A stretch of 64,000 nt of DNA. It comes from Capitulum mitella (Eukaryota > Arthropoda > Thecostraca > Pollicipedomorpha > Pollicipedidae). The notes below the pieces were generated by a model, which saw only the letters and a program-made list of their open reading frames with translations, was not told the origin of the DNA and searched no databases. The stretch covers positions 33,106,793 through 33,170,792 of the forward strand of contig CP099839.1 in NCBI GenBank assembly GCA_030062745.1. Reading direction: 5' to 3'. The translations under genes and the position numbers were made by a program. Shown here piece after piece: positions 13,101-28,404 of this stretch (position 1 is its first letter; each line of letters starts with the position of its first letter).

Positions 13101-16100
13101 GAGATACTGCTCCTCATCGGATTGGGCGATGAAGAGAATGATGTCGTCCACGCCAGCGAGATGTAACGCCCATAGCACCTGACGATGCGGACATAATGCT
13201 GGAGTGCCCACAGAAAACAAAGCACCACATGTGAACACGATGCTAAAAGAGAACTGAGCTCCAATCAGCGCACAGCTTCTCCTAGACACGATAAAATAAG
13301 GATTCTGCACACTGTCATAGAGGGGGTCGTTGTCGGGAACATCTTGAACACCCTGAACGCGAACAAAGAACGCGGGAAAACAAAATACCAGCAGAAAAAT
13401 AGGGAAGGCATAAGCGGAAATTAGATCCCATCCATATATACTTTCGGTCAGCGACATGTCCAGCCTCCAACTTACCTAGGACTCATGGTCATACAATGCC
13501 GGTTCCGGTCTTCATTCAGGCTATGACCCTCAGACGACAGAGTCAACAGAGCCAACCGTAACAGAAGCAATGTTAGCTAATCGCTGGTCATGATAGTCAT
13601 GGTCCCTGCCCTCGTCATGATCCAATGACAGTGCCGTCTGTGTTCCCTCACCTGATTATGATCTCCTGACGGTGCTGGCTGCGTGTCCTAATCAGGATAA
13701 CTGCCCGCTGAGTAACCTCGAATGTCTGCAATGTCCCGCCCTGATCATGCCCTCCTGAGGGCCGGTAGTGTCCCCTGACCTGGTTACGACACCCTGACAG
13801 TGCCAGCTGTGTATCCTGACCTCGTCATGGCCCTCTAACAGCGCCAGCTGTTCCCTGACATGGTCATAACGTATGACAACAGGGGCACTGGACACTATCC
13901 CGCTGGACTGCTGGATTTTCTACTACACGGTTATCTGAGGGACACTTTCGTTATCCGGGCCTACGGCCGGATAATGCCTTAAACCTATTCCCGGAGGGCT
14001 AGCGGTATGGCCGATTCCCGGCAGGGGGCGGGTTCCGCCCCCCCCCTCTGAGATCTCGAGAACCACTCGTCCGATTTCATAGCAACAAACGGCAGTCGAT
14101 TTACCATGACGTGAGCAACATTTAAAAAAGTGTTCAAAATTCTGACAAGGATGGATATAGGGGGACAAAAGTCAAAATTACGGATATTTTTGGGCTTCTT
14201 ATAACTCCGTTCTTTATGGACTGATTTTGATGAAAATGGCATAAATCAAGAGATTTTGGATGGGACTTTTACCATTGGTCCATATGTTTGAAATTTTGAA
14301 AAAAAATCATGGGCATTCACAGGATTTTAATAAAAGGAGCAGTTTTTCAACAAATGAATGGAAAAAAGGCAGAAACACTTTTTCGGCTTCTGCTAGTCAT
14401 GCTATGCTAAAGAAGTACAAATCGTATCACAATGTTTGCATAATGTTAGCACAGGCGGTGCCAGGAACATGAAAAAGGGGTAACTGTCATGGTCACACGT
14501 TCTTCAGATCAACTCTTGACCTTTGATTTTAAATGGCCTCCAGTGACCTTGGAGTCACTTGGAATGATCTGTTGTGCATTTAATATTATCTGTAAACGTT
14601 TTGTTTTCAATCATTTGAATTCATTTTATTTCAAAAATTCCATTTTACGACTATTGTGACATAGGGTACGCGCACTGACATTATAGGTCATAGCTCCGTG
14701 ATCCCACCTGATATCAAGGTGAAACTTGGTACACAAGCAGAGGGCACCATTCTGCGTCATATATATTCCGGGTTTGGCATTTCAAAAATAGCGCCGAAAT
14801 CATTACTATAAAACCAGATTTTGACTTTTGATCTTCACCTGACCTTGTAAAGTGACGTCACATGAACAAAATTGTATTTGCATGTTGCCCAACTATTAAG
14901 CTATACATTCATATAAAGTTTTAAGTTTTATCTTAGAAACGCTAGTTTTGGCAACTATTTTCCTTTTACCATTAACAGCGCCAAAAACAGGCTGGGGTGC
15001 CTCACAAAAATGTTGACTGGCTCCGTCCCTGGGTAAAACAGAACTTTAAAATTTTGTCCCAGTCCGTAGAAAAAATAGCTAGGAAAAGCGACCAAGTTTC
15101 GTGAAGCTGCGTCAAAAAGCCTGGGATTGGCAAGCAGAAAACCCGATGGGGCGCATTCAGCCCCCTGCCAGGAATAGGGTTAATGCCTCTTCGTTGTAAA
15201 TCAATGGCGTGGCCAGGATTCGGTCTGGGGGGAGGGGGTACCTGAGATTACGGGTTGCCGGTCAACACCAAGCTATGAATTCAGGACGAGAAATAAATGG
15301 AACAAAAATCGAATCACGTTCTTACCTAATCCTCCCAAAATACACCAAAAAAGGTATTACAGCACGGTGCTGCCTGATACCAAACTGCATGGTAAAGCTG
15401 ACTATTCATTGTTTATTAAGACATCGTGCAAACGGTCACAACCAATCGTAGCAAAAATCAAAAGAAATAAGGCATACACACGGTCAGATATGTAATCAGT
15501 ACTCACTTCAGTTAAAACTGAAGCATGAACACGCCTAGAACAGCTCTGGCTTCAATACAGTATAAACCATGTCTTTAAAACACAATGCGAATTACGAGTA
15601 CAGCATAACTGTTTGAGGCAAGGCGTTTAAAAACATGCTGGCATGCTGCAGAACACGAATAAAAGGCTATAAAATTTGGTGCTGGCACGGGCGTATAGTT
15701 TACGAAACACAGACGGCCGGTCCGCGTCGGCACGTAAAAGCGAATACCGAAGGAGAAAAGAAGAGTACGTACAACTGTTAAGAATGCTGCTGAAAAGCAT
15801 GATGCCGTACTGCAAACGTCAACAATCCAGGGGCAGTGGGCGGCCGACGACGGTCAAGGTCGGACGTGCGTGATCCCGCTCCACGCCGAGGCCGGAGCCG
15901 GCGGACGCGCGGTTGGCGATGGGGCAGGGCATTGTTGAGACACTGCAAAATTGCCCATGCACCTGGTAGTGCCTAACGAAGCGGACCCTGTGACAGTGGG
16001 CCGGCTGAGAAGGCAGTGAGTAACTACGCCCTGTGCGAACCTGCCTTGACAACCGGTAAGCCTTGATTTTTTCGGCCCCGGAGAAGGCACGTTGTGAAAT

Positions 16101-19100
16101 TTGTCAGAGGCCCGATACCACTTCACCATGGCATCCATTCAGCAAGTGTATCGGAGGCCTCCCAAGTCAGCTTTCTGAACAAAATAATGTCTCAAAGAAT
16201 GGGTGGGCGCCGTGACGCTGGTGACAACCGCGGGCAGAGCGGCCCCGCCGCCCCTGCCCGGCCGCGGCAGAGGCGAGTCCAGCCGGACAGGGCAGGCCTG
16301 TCTCCGGGACAGATCAGCCGACTGAACCTGACCTGTCGCCCAAAGAAGCCCAGGGGAAAGACCGCGCCCAACGAGTGTGGACTCCGGAGATGCTCTTTCG
16401 GAGGAAAGCGACAACGCGTCACGGCAGGCTTCTCCCACCCAGACGTCAGCCGCTATGCTGGCTCACATCTCAGCGGAGCTGGCGAAGCTACGCGGAGAGC
16501 TGAAGGAGCAGTTCTCCGATCTCCGCTCAGAAGTGCAGAGTCTGAGGAACAGGGTGGAAGACCTGGAACGTCATCTCGAGGCGCGAGAAGCAAAAGTGGA
16601 CGCTCTTCGGATTAATGTTCACGAACGGAACGTCACGGTCCAGGAGCTACAACGAACAGTGGAACAGCTGGAAATGGACCGCAGACGTCCAGATCTCATC
16701 TTGTCCGGTTCCGCCATTCCTCCTCGTCCGCCGTTCAATCCACGTGAAGAGGATGTAGCTCAGAGGGTGGTCACGTTGCTGAAGATGGTCCCGGAAGTTT
16801 CGATCAAAAAAGAAGAAACAGTCGAATGTTTCCGTATCGGTGGTAAGCGTATTTTGTGCAGGTTCACCAAAACCGGTTTTGGATCCACTCGTAACTCTCT
16901 GCATGAGAAACGCCTTGCACTGAAAAACGATGAGAAAGGTCAGCCAAGGAGTAAGGAGAACCGCCTTTTTGTCGTAAAACCTTTGCCGAAGAAAACAGGA
17001 AATTTTCCAGGCCCTTCTAGAGCAAAAGGCACGTAAACTGTGGACAGTGTTTACCAAAAATGGCGACGTTTTTGTAAAGTGACGCAACACGGTCAAAAAG
17101 TGCGTGTAACTGATGTTCAGCATATCCCTCATATCGTGCAGTGATTCGGGAACGAAAGGGTCTCGTTCACTGTCTCCGATCTGTGATTTTGGATGTCCCA
17201 ATACGTAACCTGTCAGGTCGGCCCCACGAGCCTCGACCGGTGCCACTGCGGGCTCGCCGGATTCCGATACCAATTTGCGGCCCAGCCGACAGATGTCGCT
17301 AATCGCCGACCAGCCGGCAGAGTGGAGGCGGGAGCTGCGGAAACTGTATAAGGTGCTTGTTGCCGGCGGAGCTTACGAAGCTTTTGTGTCACATGTTCCC
17401 CTTGTTCCTTCTTACTCATGTTCTGTTCTTGATCTGGGAACAACTTTGATAGGCAAGATCGATGTTCGTTAGAGGTGAAAGTTTGTTGTATACGGAAACA
17501 AGGACAACTCAGGACGTTTGACTAAATATATCGATTTGAATTACCCAGCTGTTTCAAAATGAGTCCTTGTGAATGGTATGCTATGCATCTTTGCACGTCA
17601 TGACTTGGTACTTTAGAAATCGGTCTTTTGGTACACACGGAATATAATTAAAAGATGGCCAACAAGTCCAGCAGAATTAAACTAGCTTCATCAAATGTTA
17701 ATGGACTGAAAACAACATCAACAGATATATTTAAGAGACGAAAAATTTTCACGTGGCTTAAAAAGTTCGGCTTTCATGTGGTGTTTCTACACGAGACTCA
17801 CAGTGAGGCAAGTGATGAAACGTTTTGGGCAAGTGAATGAGGTGGGCAAACCTTTTTTCACACGGTGATGCAGAGAGCAGAGGTGTCTGCATCCTCTTCA
17901 AATTTCAGGCAAGTCCGATTTAACGTAAATGTCAAAAGATTCAAAACCTGTTTGCATGGCAGATATATCGTCCTACCTTTTGAGGAATATGGAGCACCAG
18001 TCACTTTAGGTAACATTTATTGACCCAATACTAATAATGTGGCCACTTTTAAGGCCTTTTTTCGTGAAACAGAGGGTGGCAAAAACGCTTCAATAATCCT
18101 CGGTGGTCATTTTGACTGTTGTTTAAACACCTGCGTAGACAGAGACAGTCTTTCGGCCCAGCGAGTTCATAGCAACAGATGTAAACAGTTTGTTGTGCAG
18201 TATATGGAGCTGAGGAAGTTGACAGATATTTGGCGAAGGATTAACCCAAATAAGCGGGAGTTCACTTTTGAACGAAAACACACGGTTGTCAATCCAGAAT
18301 AGATTTCTTTCTGATTAGGGAGTCGTTGGCAGGTTCCGATTGTGCGCCAGATGCCAAAATTCAGCATGGTTTCCTGGCAGATCATACACTGGTCACACTT
18401 TCTGTCGGTTTACCATCTAACTACCCGTGTCGGATCACACTGGAAATTCAGTGATATGCTCTTAGCTGAAGATGATTTTGGGCTGTTGGTGAAACAAAAG
18501 ATCGCGGAAATCTTAAAGCTGAATACCGTTGACTGAGTCACAGTGCACCCTACTACAAGCACTTTTCTGTGTACTTAGAGAAGAAATTATTCAATTTTCA
18601 GCCTGGTTGAAGAAAAACAGAGAACACCAATTGCTCAAAGATCAGGCTGAGATAAATGGGTTTAACCAGCCGGAGACAATGAGGAGTAATTAGGAATTCT
18701 GCTTTCAGAGGGAGTCCTTGATAGAAAATACAGTTACCAATCATGCATTTCTGAGCCAGGCTAATTAGAAAAAATGCGGAAAGGGGAAAGAAGCATTTTC
18801 ATTCCTTGGTTGAAAGGAAATTTTTTTCCAAATGCTTCTCATGGAACACGAAATGCAATCATGTAGAGATGAGAACTTTTTCTTGACGTACTCAGACTCA
18901 GTGCTCAACAGGCATCGTTATGTGAGAGAGTCATCACAACAGGAGAAATTGGCTAAACATTGTTTTATATAAAGAAATGGATCAAGCCGGGCCCAGATAA
19001 TTAAACTGCAGCATTTTTTCAAGGTCTTCTGGGGACACCTAAAGCAGCTGATTACTGAAGCTGTAAATGAAATGTTTATAAAAGGTTGGATGCCTGAGGA

Positions 19101-21530
19101 ATTTAAGGCACGCACTATAGCATTAATTCCAAAAAAGGCAAAGATGTTATAAAATTGAAGCCCTTAAGTCTGCTGAATGTTATATATAAGCTTGTAACCA
19201 AGACAATGGCCAACCGAATACGTAAAGTAATCCATTCATAGATCAATGAAGATCAAACAGGCTTCTTAAACGGCAGATTCATTGACGAGAATATCCGTAC
19301 CGTTACTGACTTAATAAGTACAACACCAGTGCAAGACAAATCCGGGTTGCTAGTGTTCTGTGTTATAAAAAAAAATGCGTATGACTCCGTAGGACAGGCC
19401 TTTTACAAGCAAGTCATTTCGGGGCTTCCTTTTGGTAAAGATTTCAAAAGATGGATGAACATATTATATGATGAGAATGATATGCATCCCTGCACTGAGA
19501 ACATCGTGATGAATGGTGCATTGTCACAGTCATACACTGTAGAGGCCTGAGACAGGAGGATCCTTTGAGCTGCTTGCTGTTTCTGCTGGTTATTGAGCCA
19601 CTGGCTCATGAGACAAGGCGTGACAGAGAACTAAAAGGAATAAGTTTTAATGATACTGAACTAAAAATAATTAGCTATGCTGATGACACCTGCCTCATTC
19701 TGGATGGATCCGAAAATTCGCTTATAAGTGTTCAGATTTTTAAGGATTTTAGAACGATGTCTGGATTCAGCTTAACATACAGAAAACCGAACCCTTACGG
19801 ATGGGCAAGAACAGAGGCAGACAGGACCGAATAAGCCTAGATCTAGAGTTTAGGTGGACACAGGGTCCAATAAAATATCTGAAGGTTGAAATTTCCTGAT
19901 CTGGCAAGGGACTGGCAGAACTTAATTCCACTTAAAAATTAAGAAATTAAAGGAAAAACTTTCACCGTGGTACAACAGAGGTCTCACACCATACGGACGG
20001 GTATATCTTTTGAAATCAGGCACTGTCTCAGCTGGTCTACCTAATGTCGGTTACTGAAAACCCAAGTAAAAAGTAACTGAGAACAACAGGAAGTATAGTG
20101 TTCGAATTTATATGGAGAGGTGCGCCAGACAAAGTAAAAATAAATGAAATGAAACGTGAATACGAGGCACGAGGTTTAAAGGTGCCAGATCCATCTCTAC
20201 AGGGAGCTAGTCTGACACTCGTTTGGGTACAGAAATATCCAGATAACAGAAATGCAGCCAAGTGGAAAGCAATTTTGAAAGACGTTTTTACTGTTCATGA
20301 TAAGTTTCCCATTTTCACTTGCGATTTCTCCAATAATATGATGCATGAGTTAATACAGGATAACTTTTGGATGGAGACGTATCACGCATGGGCCAACTTA
20401 CAGCCGATGGAGGTCAGCGGGTCAGACATTCTTTCACATGTGTTGTGGAGAAGCACACTGCTAGAACTGGAAAACAATACCAATATTAATGACGTGGTAC
20501 TTATCAGGAAGTGAATCATTACCATGAGTGACTTTTATAATTCTGACCTGAAGGCTTAGAATTCACAATAATTGCAAAGCAAATACCACACTGGTACTTT
20601 CCTTCTATGGCGAAGTGTACTGCAATCAATACCACGCTCATGGAAAGAAATTCTAGTACAGGCCTGACTATATATAGGGTCTTGGGCTAGACCAAGACAA
20701 TCGCAACAAAAGATTCTAGAGGAACTTTTGAAAACAAGCAAAACAGCTAAATGGTCGTATCAGAAAACGCTTGAACTGTTGTGGGTAGATCATAAAAATG
20801 CCACAAAATCACACATGAAATGGGGACAGAGTCTGCATTTGCGGAATGATTATGACTGAAAAAACAGCTTTATGTCAATGTATGCTACTACATCGGATCT
20901 AAAAGTGAGGTGGCTACAGTTCCAAATTGTGCACCGTTTTCTCCCGACCAATGGTCTCTTGAATTCATATAAGGTGAAAGATGTCTCGAAATGCGATCGC
21001 TGTGAACATCCGATAGACAGAATTTCTCATGTTTTTTGGTATTGCAAGTATGTTTATTTTCTGGTGTTAATTAGGAAGAATACTAGGAAATGATGCGGCG
21101 GTGTCCTTGCGCAGGGTTATCCTCGCGGATTTCTCAGGAAGAGGGCAAGTATGAATGGATGTTAAAGTGTTACGTATTTGCGCTCTTTGGGATATTTGGA
21201 ACTGTCCAAAACTGTGTTGTATTCCAAGCGCTCAGGGGTTTAAAAGATACCTAGGAAACTACTTAAAAATCGTGAAGCACATTGCTCTGAATTTGAACAA
21301 AGTCAAAAAATTCGATAACAAATGGACTAAAATCGTGGAAAAACTTGGCGTCAATGTGTAAATGTAAGTATGCGCCATCTGGCCACCCACCCAGGTGACG
21401 CGTGAGTAGCAACAGAGAGCACCAGATGTCTTCTTTCCGTGTGTGTAAATAAATGGTATAAAAAAAGAATCCAGGGGAATAATCAAGTGGGTATGAATGG
21501 CGGAGTACTGTAGCAAAGCTGCCTGTTCTT

Positions 21531-21606
<76 letters not shown>

Positions 21607-21662
21607 GCACACGCACACGCACACGCACACGCACACGCACACGCACACGCACACGCACACGC

Positions 21663-21698
<36 letters not shown>

Positions 21699-24600
21699 AA
21701 AGAGACGGCGTGCAGTACCAAGATGAGGTGGGAGCCGGGGAGCTTAACCCTATTCCCGGAGGGTTTGAAGGTATGGTAGATTCCCGACGGGGCGGGGGGG
21801 GGGAACTACACATCCGATTTCATCGCAACAAACGGCAATCAATTTGCCATGATGTAAACTACATTTTTATGGAAAGACATTTTCAAAATTTTGAAAGTGG
21901 TGGATACAGGGGCGCAAGAATGTCAAAATTAAGGATATTTTTGAACTGCTTGTAACTCTGTTGTTTATCGACCGATTTCGATGAAGCTGGAATGAATCGA
22001 GAGATTATGGAGGGGACTTTCATCATTGGTACACACAACTGAGATTTTGAGAAAATCCATGGGCATTCACAGGGTTTCAAAAATAGAAGGAATAGTTTTT
22101 CAACAACTGAATGAACAAAAAAGGCAAAAACGGTTTTTTGGCTTCTGCTGATCATGTTCTGCTAAAGAAGTATAAATCGCATCACAATGTTTGTACGATG
22201 TTAGCATAAGCGGTGCCAGGGACATCAAAAAGGGGTGAACTGTCATGGTCACATGTTCTTCACATCAACCCTTGACTTTTGACCTTAAATGACCTCCAGT
22301 GACCTTGGAGTCACTTGGAATGATCTCGTGTGCATTTAATATTATCCGTAAACGTTTTCAATCATTTGAATTCACTCTATTTCTAAAATTCAATTTTCTG
22401 GCTATTGTAAAACAGGGTACACGCACTGACATTTTAGGTCATAGCTCCGTGACCCGACCTAATATCAAGCTGAAACTTGATACACAAGTAAAGGGCACGC
22501 TTCTACGTCATATACATTCCTGGTTTGGCATTTCAAAAAAATAGCGCCGAAATCATTACTATAAAACCAGAGTTTGACTTTTGACCTTGACCTGGCCTTG
22601 TTAAGTGACATCACATGAACAAAATTGCATCTGCACGTTACCCAACTATTTTGCTATACATCCATATCAGGTTTTAAGTTCTATTTTACAAAACGCTATT
22701 ATCGGCAGGCATTTTCATTTTACCCTTAACATGGCCAAAAATGGCCTGAGGTGCCTCCCAAAAACGTTGCCTGACTCCGCCCCTGAGCAAAATAGAACTT
22801 TGAAATTTTGTGATGTTACGTAGAAAGAATAGCTAGGAAAAGTGACCACGTTTCGTGAACCTGCGTCAAAAAGCCTGGAATTGGCAAGCAAAAAACCCGA
22901 GGGGGGCGGATTCAACCTCTCCCCCTGCCGGGAATAGGGTTAAGGAGAAAGAAATGATGAACACGTCGAAAATCTGACAAGTCACTATATGCGAGGTTCA
23001 ACTGGCAGCCCAGGCATACGACAGGTAGTTGAAGAGGTTAGTTTACTGGACCTGCCAGAGGCAAAACCGTAATGCAAGTAAGATAAGGTAGGTAAGAGGT
23101 GACATGGCAGTGAATCCGCTATTACCTTTTCAAACACTCCACTGCAGAGAAATACTACAACAATTACGCATCAAAAATTACCGGCACTCTTGGACTAAAC
23201 CTTCTTCAATACTGGCACAATGTTAGCCTCCTTCCACCGGCGAAGCAACTTGCCATGTCCAGACATATCCTAAAAACAACTAAAGACAACTAAAAACAAC
23301 CAAAAACAACATATCCTACAACCGAGACATATCCTAAAAGACATACAATGGTACGGAGAGTTTATCTGCACAACCTGTAAAATCCTTCACTGAGATCATT
23401 AGTACCGCACGCTTTGTTTCTGTCAAAATTAAGCGGATGTCGAATGACCTGTTCCTGACTGATATTGAAATTGTGGGTTGGCCAGAAAAGAAGGGCGTCG
23501 TTTTCAAATTTCTCAGGTAAATGTAGTTCGAGTATACGGGTAGTAATTTTTTCATATTTGAATATAGAAACTAATTTCTCCCGCAAAAACTGGCAAAAAC
23601 TAGTTTCGACCACCACTGGCCTCACTAAAACTGGTTCTGGCCGGCTTTTTACAGATTCGGGAGAAACACAACAATGACCACCAGGGAGAAGACGAGACGC
23701 CAAGCTGATCACACGCCTCAAAAGGCGTCTTAGTTCTTTTCGTTTAATGACGTGCGAAGATACTGTTACGCTCTTATAGAAGCGCGCTTTAGAAACTAGC
23801 TCTCACGCCACATCATATCACACCGGAATGACGCTGAGATCCGAAAACGACATTTATATTATTAATCATTCGTCTAACCCACAACCAACAGGAAAATAAG
23901 CAACATGTAAGCAACGATGCACGACGCAATAAAAATCCAACAACATGCATAACGGCAGCTTCCATCTTGCCGTAAAACGAATTGGTACGGAAAGGGCAAA
24001 GGAGTGTACCTCGTGGCATGGTCTTGGACAGCGACGTACCACAACAGCAGGACAGCAAAGCGTATATGCCTCAGAAAATAGTTATGAGTAGTGCATGGGG
24101 ACGACGGGAAGAAAAACAAGAGCGCCTCAGAGAACAGCCCTGAGCGAACGCACCCGGGAACGACTGGAAATAAGCAGATGTGCACCTCAGGGAGTAGCCC
24201 TAAGCGTACGCGCACGGGACAGGACGGGGGACGGAGGCTGACTTTCCATCGTTTCCCGACACGCTACTGAGATGACTTCAGGGTTATATGGAAAATGGTC
24301 AGCTGACCAACGGAAGAAGAAAACGCGGAGTCAAATGCCACATCAAAGCTATGAAATCGGTCGGAATGGCCGGGAGACGAACGCGACCTTTTCGCATGCT
24401 TGATATCCAACCCTACCACTCAGTTATCTTGTCACACACGACCGCAAGCGCAACCGCACCGGAATATAGCAATATGCACACTACTTCGAGACTGCGTACG
24501 GACGACTCAAAGCCCCATGAAACTATGACGACGCCAACGCAAGACTTCGCTTATAAACGCAGAGCTCTGAGAGGCATGTGTCGACTCATGGACGACCTTA

Positions 24601-27600
24601 AGTCAAATCCCAAACGATACCGGACATTCTGAATGTCTGTGAAAGAATGGCGTATTGTCCGTGCTCAAAAAAGTGTACAAAGGGTTCTGAGCAATATCTC
24701 CGGAATGAGCAGACCGATTCCAATGAGATTCCGCACGTTCTAATATAGTACTGTTGTAAAGGCACGGCCAAAACTGTTCGTGAACGGTAGCACAGTTAGT
24801 AAGAGTGCTGATTTCTCCCTTCTCACAAGAAGGGTTTGAGTCGCTTCGGCTCTTGGTATGCGGCACGCCGGTCAGCTGGCAACTGGCCAACAATACGGTT
24901 ACGCTGAATACCACGCGGGCGTGTCGCACCGTTCGCGGCATAATAATCTCTGACCACAAAATTCATCATTCCCTGGAACTGCTAGTTGAAATACAGGAGT
25001 CGAAGTCTGCAACAAGTTATGCTTCGTACGGGGCCCCTCCCTAACACCATCCCAGCAACCATTCGGATCAAATTTATAAAAATAAAAGAATAACAGCATG
25101 AGGCCTGTCAGGAGCATGGCGCCATTACGTGAACGACAGATCGGAGATACGCAGAATTCATCCAACAAAAGCAGACTGAAAAAACAGCATCGTCAGAAAT
25201 TTAAACAAATAAAATAAACTCAAGCCTACTATCTACAGAACTAGAGAGATCAAGAATGTGGGCATGAACGGCATTCTGGGGACAGAATGAGTTCCAAAAA
25301 ATGTCTGCCAACCTACGGGGAACCAATTCGCATTGCACTAGGAATGCTTCGCCAAGATGTTCGGAGTTTCGAGGACCTATGACAATCTAATCCTTCGCGA
25401 TGCTAAATACCGTAAAAGAACAAAAGGACCAAAAGTAACGGATCAACAAAGTCATGTCAAAATAAAGCGACTTCGGAGACTGCACCCGATCTGATGGGAA
25501 GAAAAACTGCCACGCTTACGCTGTCGCAGATGGCAAATCGTATTCCATCCACAGCCATAGTCAGATGTCCTCAAACGTCGTATTTCACGCAAGCGCTGAC
25601 GGTGATATCCCTACTAGGGTGCAACTCAAGGACTAAAGTAAATTCCTATGGAAGTGTCTCGTATGAACAGCATCAGTCCACGAGGGGTGACAAAGCAAGC
25701 TACAATCCCCAGGCAGGCAATTATGAACGGCGAAAAATACCAAGAGGCCTCTGGCAATTGTCGCAAAGCCGGTTACCTTCCTCAGTAAGACAATTATGAG
25801 TGGCAGAGTAGCAAGAGAAAAGGCCTACGACAGCTGTTATTGTCGTTTTCGGACAACAGGTACCCTCATCGTAACGTGGTCTTCTGGCCAGACCTCGCCA
25901 CCGCCCAGCACGCCGGCCAGACACTGGAAATGCTCGAAGAGACAGGAGTGCCGTCTGTGCCTCGAGATATCAAACTTCTCTGTGTTCCGCAGCTCAGACC
26001 TACTGAGGACTCCTGAGGGGTTGTCAAGCGAAAGGTGTATAACGAAAGCTGAGAGGCAAAATCGGGTAGTCAGCTGAAGCTCAGAATCCAGGACGAGATA
26101 CACGAGATCGACCCGACGATCCCGTGGGTTGTCGGCTCATGAACTCATCCCTACATGAAGGCATACACGCACAGACATTCATACATATAAATAAATCCGG
26201 TTCCCAATTTTTTGTTGGACTATTACGAACAGCCACCCTTTCGACGCCTTGTCCCCGCTATGGAACTAACATCGGGTGTAGCCCCTGCTGCTGGCAGTGT
26301 CGGCTGTGGCACCTGATTTGAATGACTCCATGACGGTGTCGGCAGGGTGTTCTTACCTGGTCATGCACGCTGGCGTCGTCGTCGGTGCGTTTCTCGGCCG
26401 CCGGATTAGCAGGAATGCTCAGCACGTTGCGGAGCAGGATCAGGATTCGCTCCATCGTCAGACGGTCGTCCTCCATCCTGTGTTCCCAATCCTGGCATCC
26501 ACGGGAAGCTCGTCAGAGAAAGATCGCCACCTATCTACCACCGCTGGTGACCGCTTTTCAGGCACCGCGAAGATGTTACAGTATCAAGATACAGAATACA
26601 TATCCTAATATATACACTTACGTATATATGTAAAGATTCTTCGCTTCATTGGTGTGATCGTTTAGGAGGGTGTCCCGGGTCATTATAATAAACAACCGTT
26701 CTATGGCGTCGTTCTTTCTATAGCTATATTCATATTCATTTCGACGTTTCGTCGTATACGAGTACTAAGACATTTTCAAGTAAGTATTCCTGTAGGTTCA
26801 ATACAGGAAACCGTTGTAATCATGCAATCCCAGAAACTTAACACAAGCAACTTTCTTGGATCGGTTTCTTGTATATCGTAATTTGCATGGGATCCTACCC
26901 TTCTCGATTTGCTGCTGATGCTGCAATCAAACGCAGCCAAATTATTTCCTTGTAGATAAACATTTTAACATGGATCCTACTAGCGAATTAACCCCAAAAC
27001 ATCGGGTGAAAACTGCATTCCTGATCTTAAGAAAATATTAGAAATGCAAGCCTACATAACGAATGTGGGTATAATACATCTGTATTTAACCTGCCCCGTA
27101 CGGGGGGGGGGGTGTTTGAGCCTCCCTATCAAGTTTTTTGGCGTAACAGAAAAACGGGAAAACGCAAAGCCGCCAAATTTTTAGGTACCTTTTCTATCAT
27201 TCATTACACATATCCGGTCAAAATTTCAGCTCCGGATCAGGTAGTCATTGACCTAGGTTAGGCCAAAGTCTCAACCTCAAAAAAAAAGGAAGCCCCATAA
27301 CTTTTTCGGGATTGGACCGAGTTCGCGAAGACTTGCAAATATTATAGTATGTAATATAGTAGTACCATGCAAAAAATATTATAGTAGTATAATGCAAAAA
27401 ATATGGTAGTATAATGCAAATGTTATAGTATATCACAAACAGTAAGATCTGTACAATGTACATTTCATATCAACCCTTTCTGGGACCTTGCAAATTAGCG
27501 ATCTGCAGCTGTATGAAGTTAAAACAGACGCTGAATTCGAATTTATCACCTAAAATAATCTTAAATCACACCGTAGGTCACTACAGGTCACTAGAGGTCC

Positions 27601-28318
27601 CTAGAGGTTATCCGAGGCCAACAACCCTTTTGATCTAAGCAATGCACTAGAGTTTGTTGTGGCCATGAATGGATCACTGCAATGTGTGGAAACAACGCTA
27701 CAGATAAAATGCGAGAATAAAGTTCTATTCTACGGTTCTAAGTCCCACCACATCATCGCTCATCACCAAGAACAACAATGCTCACGACACAGGAACAATG
27801 AAATAGACCAACGCCATCCACCACTATCAATGCACCATAGGAGAATACGCGCTCCTACCCAGCAATGCGTACCTCGGCCTCACCACGCCTCACCACCATC
27901 ACACCAGCAGGCGACTCGCTATGCACCTACAGAACGGCGGCCCACTCACACACACTGAGCAGCATCATAACACACAACTTACCAAGCAAACACTAGTAGA
28001 CAAGAGAATTATGCTGGCCAAAACACAAAACCAGCGACTCCTCAACGCCATCGAAGTGATCAACAACAGCGAACATGACCCAGTCATGTACAAGCAGCTA
28101 AACGCAGCCGGAATGCTGACTGTATGAGGGTCCTCCACCAGACCACACCATGCACAGGCAGTGAAATCGAGAACCCAGGGGAGACTTGTGCAAAATATGC
28201 CCTGTACATATACATGCCACTGTCTTCACAGAATGGCATGCACAGGAAAAAGTACGCATCCGATAAAGATAATTACATATATAATAAATATGACCTACAA
28301 ATTAATAGATATGTATAT

Positions 28319-28404
<86 letters not shown>

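Larger units (their letters stand above)
16100..21470 (+). mobile_element. Decayed L1/Tx1-like LINE
   Basis: A coiled-coil ORF1 followed by endonuclease, RT and C-terminal zinc-finger remnants of an ORF2, all on plus and all broken by stops and frameshifts. The endonuclease start ([13 protein letters not shown]), the RT block ([17 protein letters not shown]) and the end of the chain ([18 protein letters not shown]) have L1/Tx1 character, and there is no RNase H. The left end is not sharply defined. An AATAAATGG...A-rich stretch near 21446-21467 is the likely 3' end. It lies in timeless intron 5, antisense to the gene. Confidence 0.82.

Noticed and set aside
21263-21955. Long open frames of Ser-Leu, Arg-Glu, His-Thr or Val-Arg on both strands
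   Set aside because: They are translations of the TC, ACACGC and AC microsatellites.
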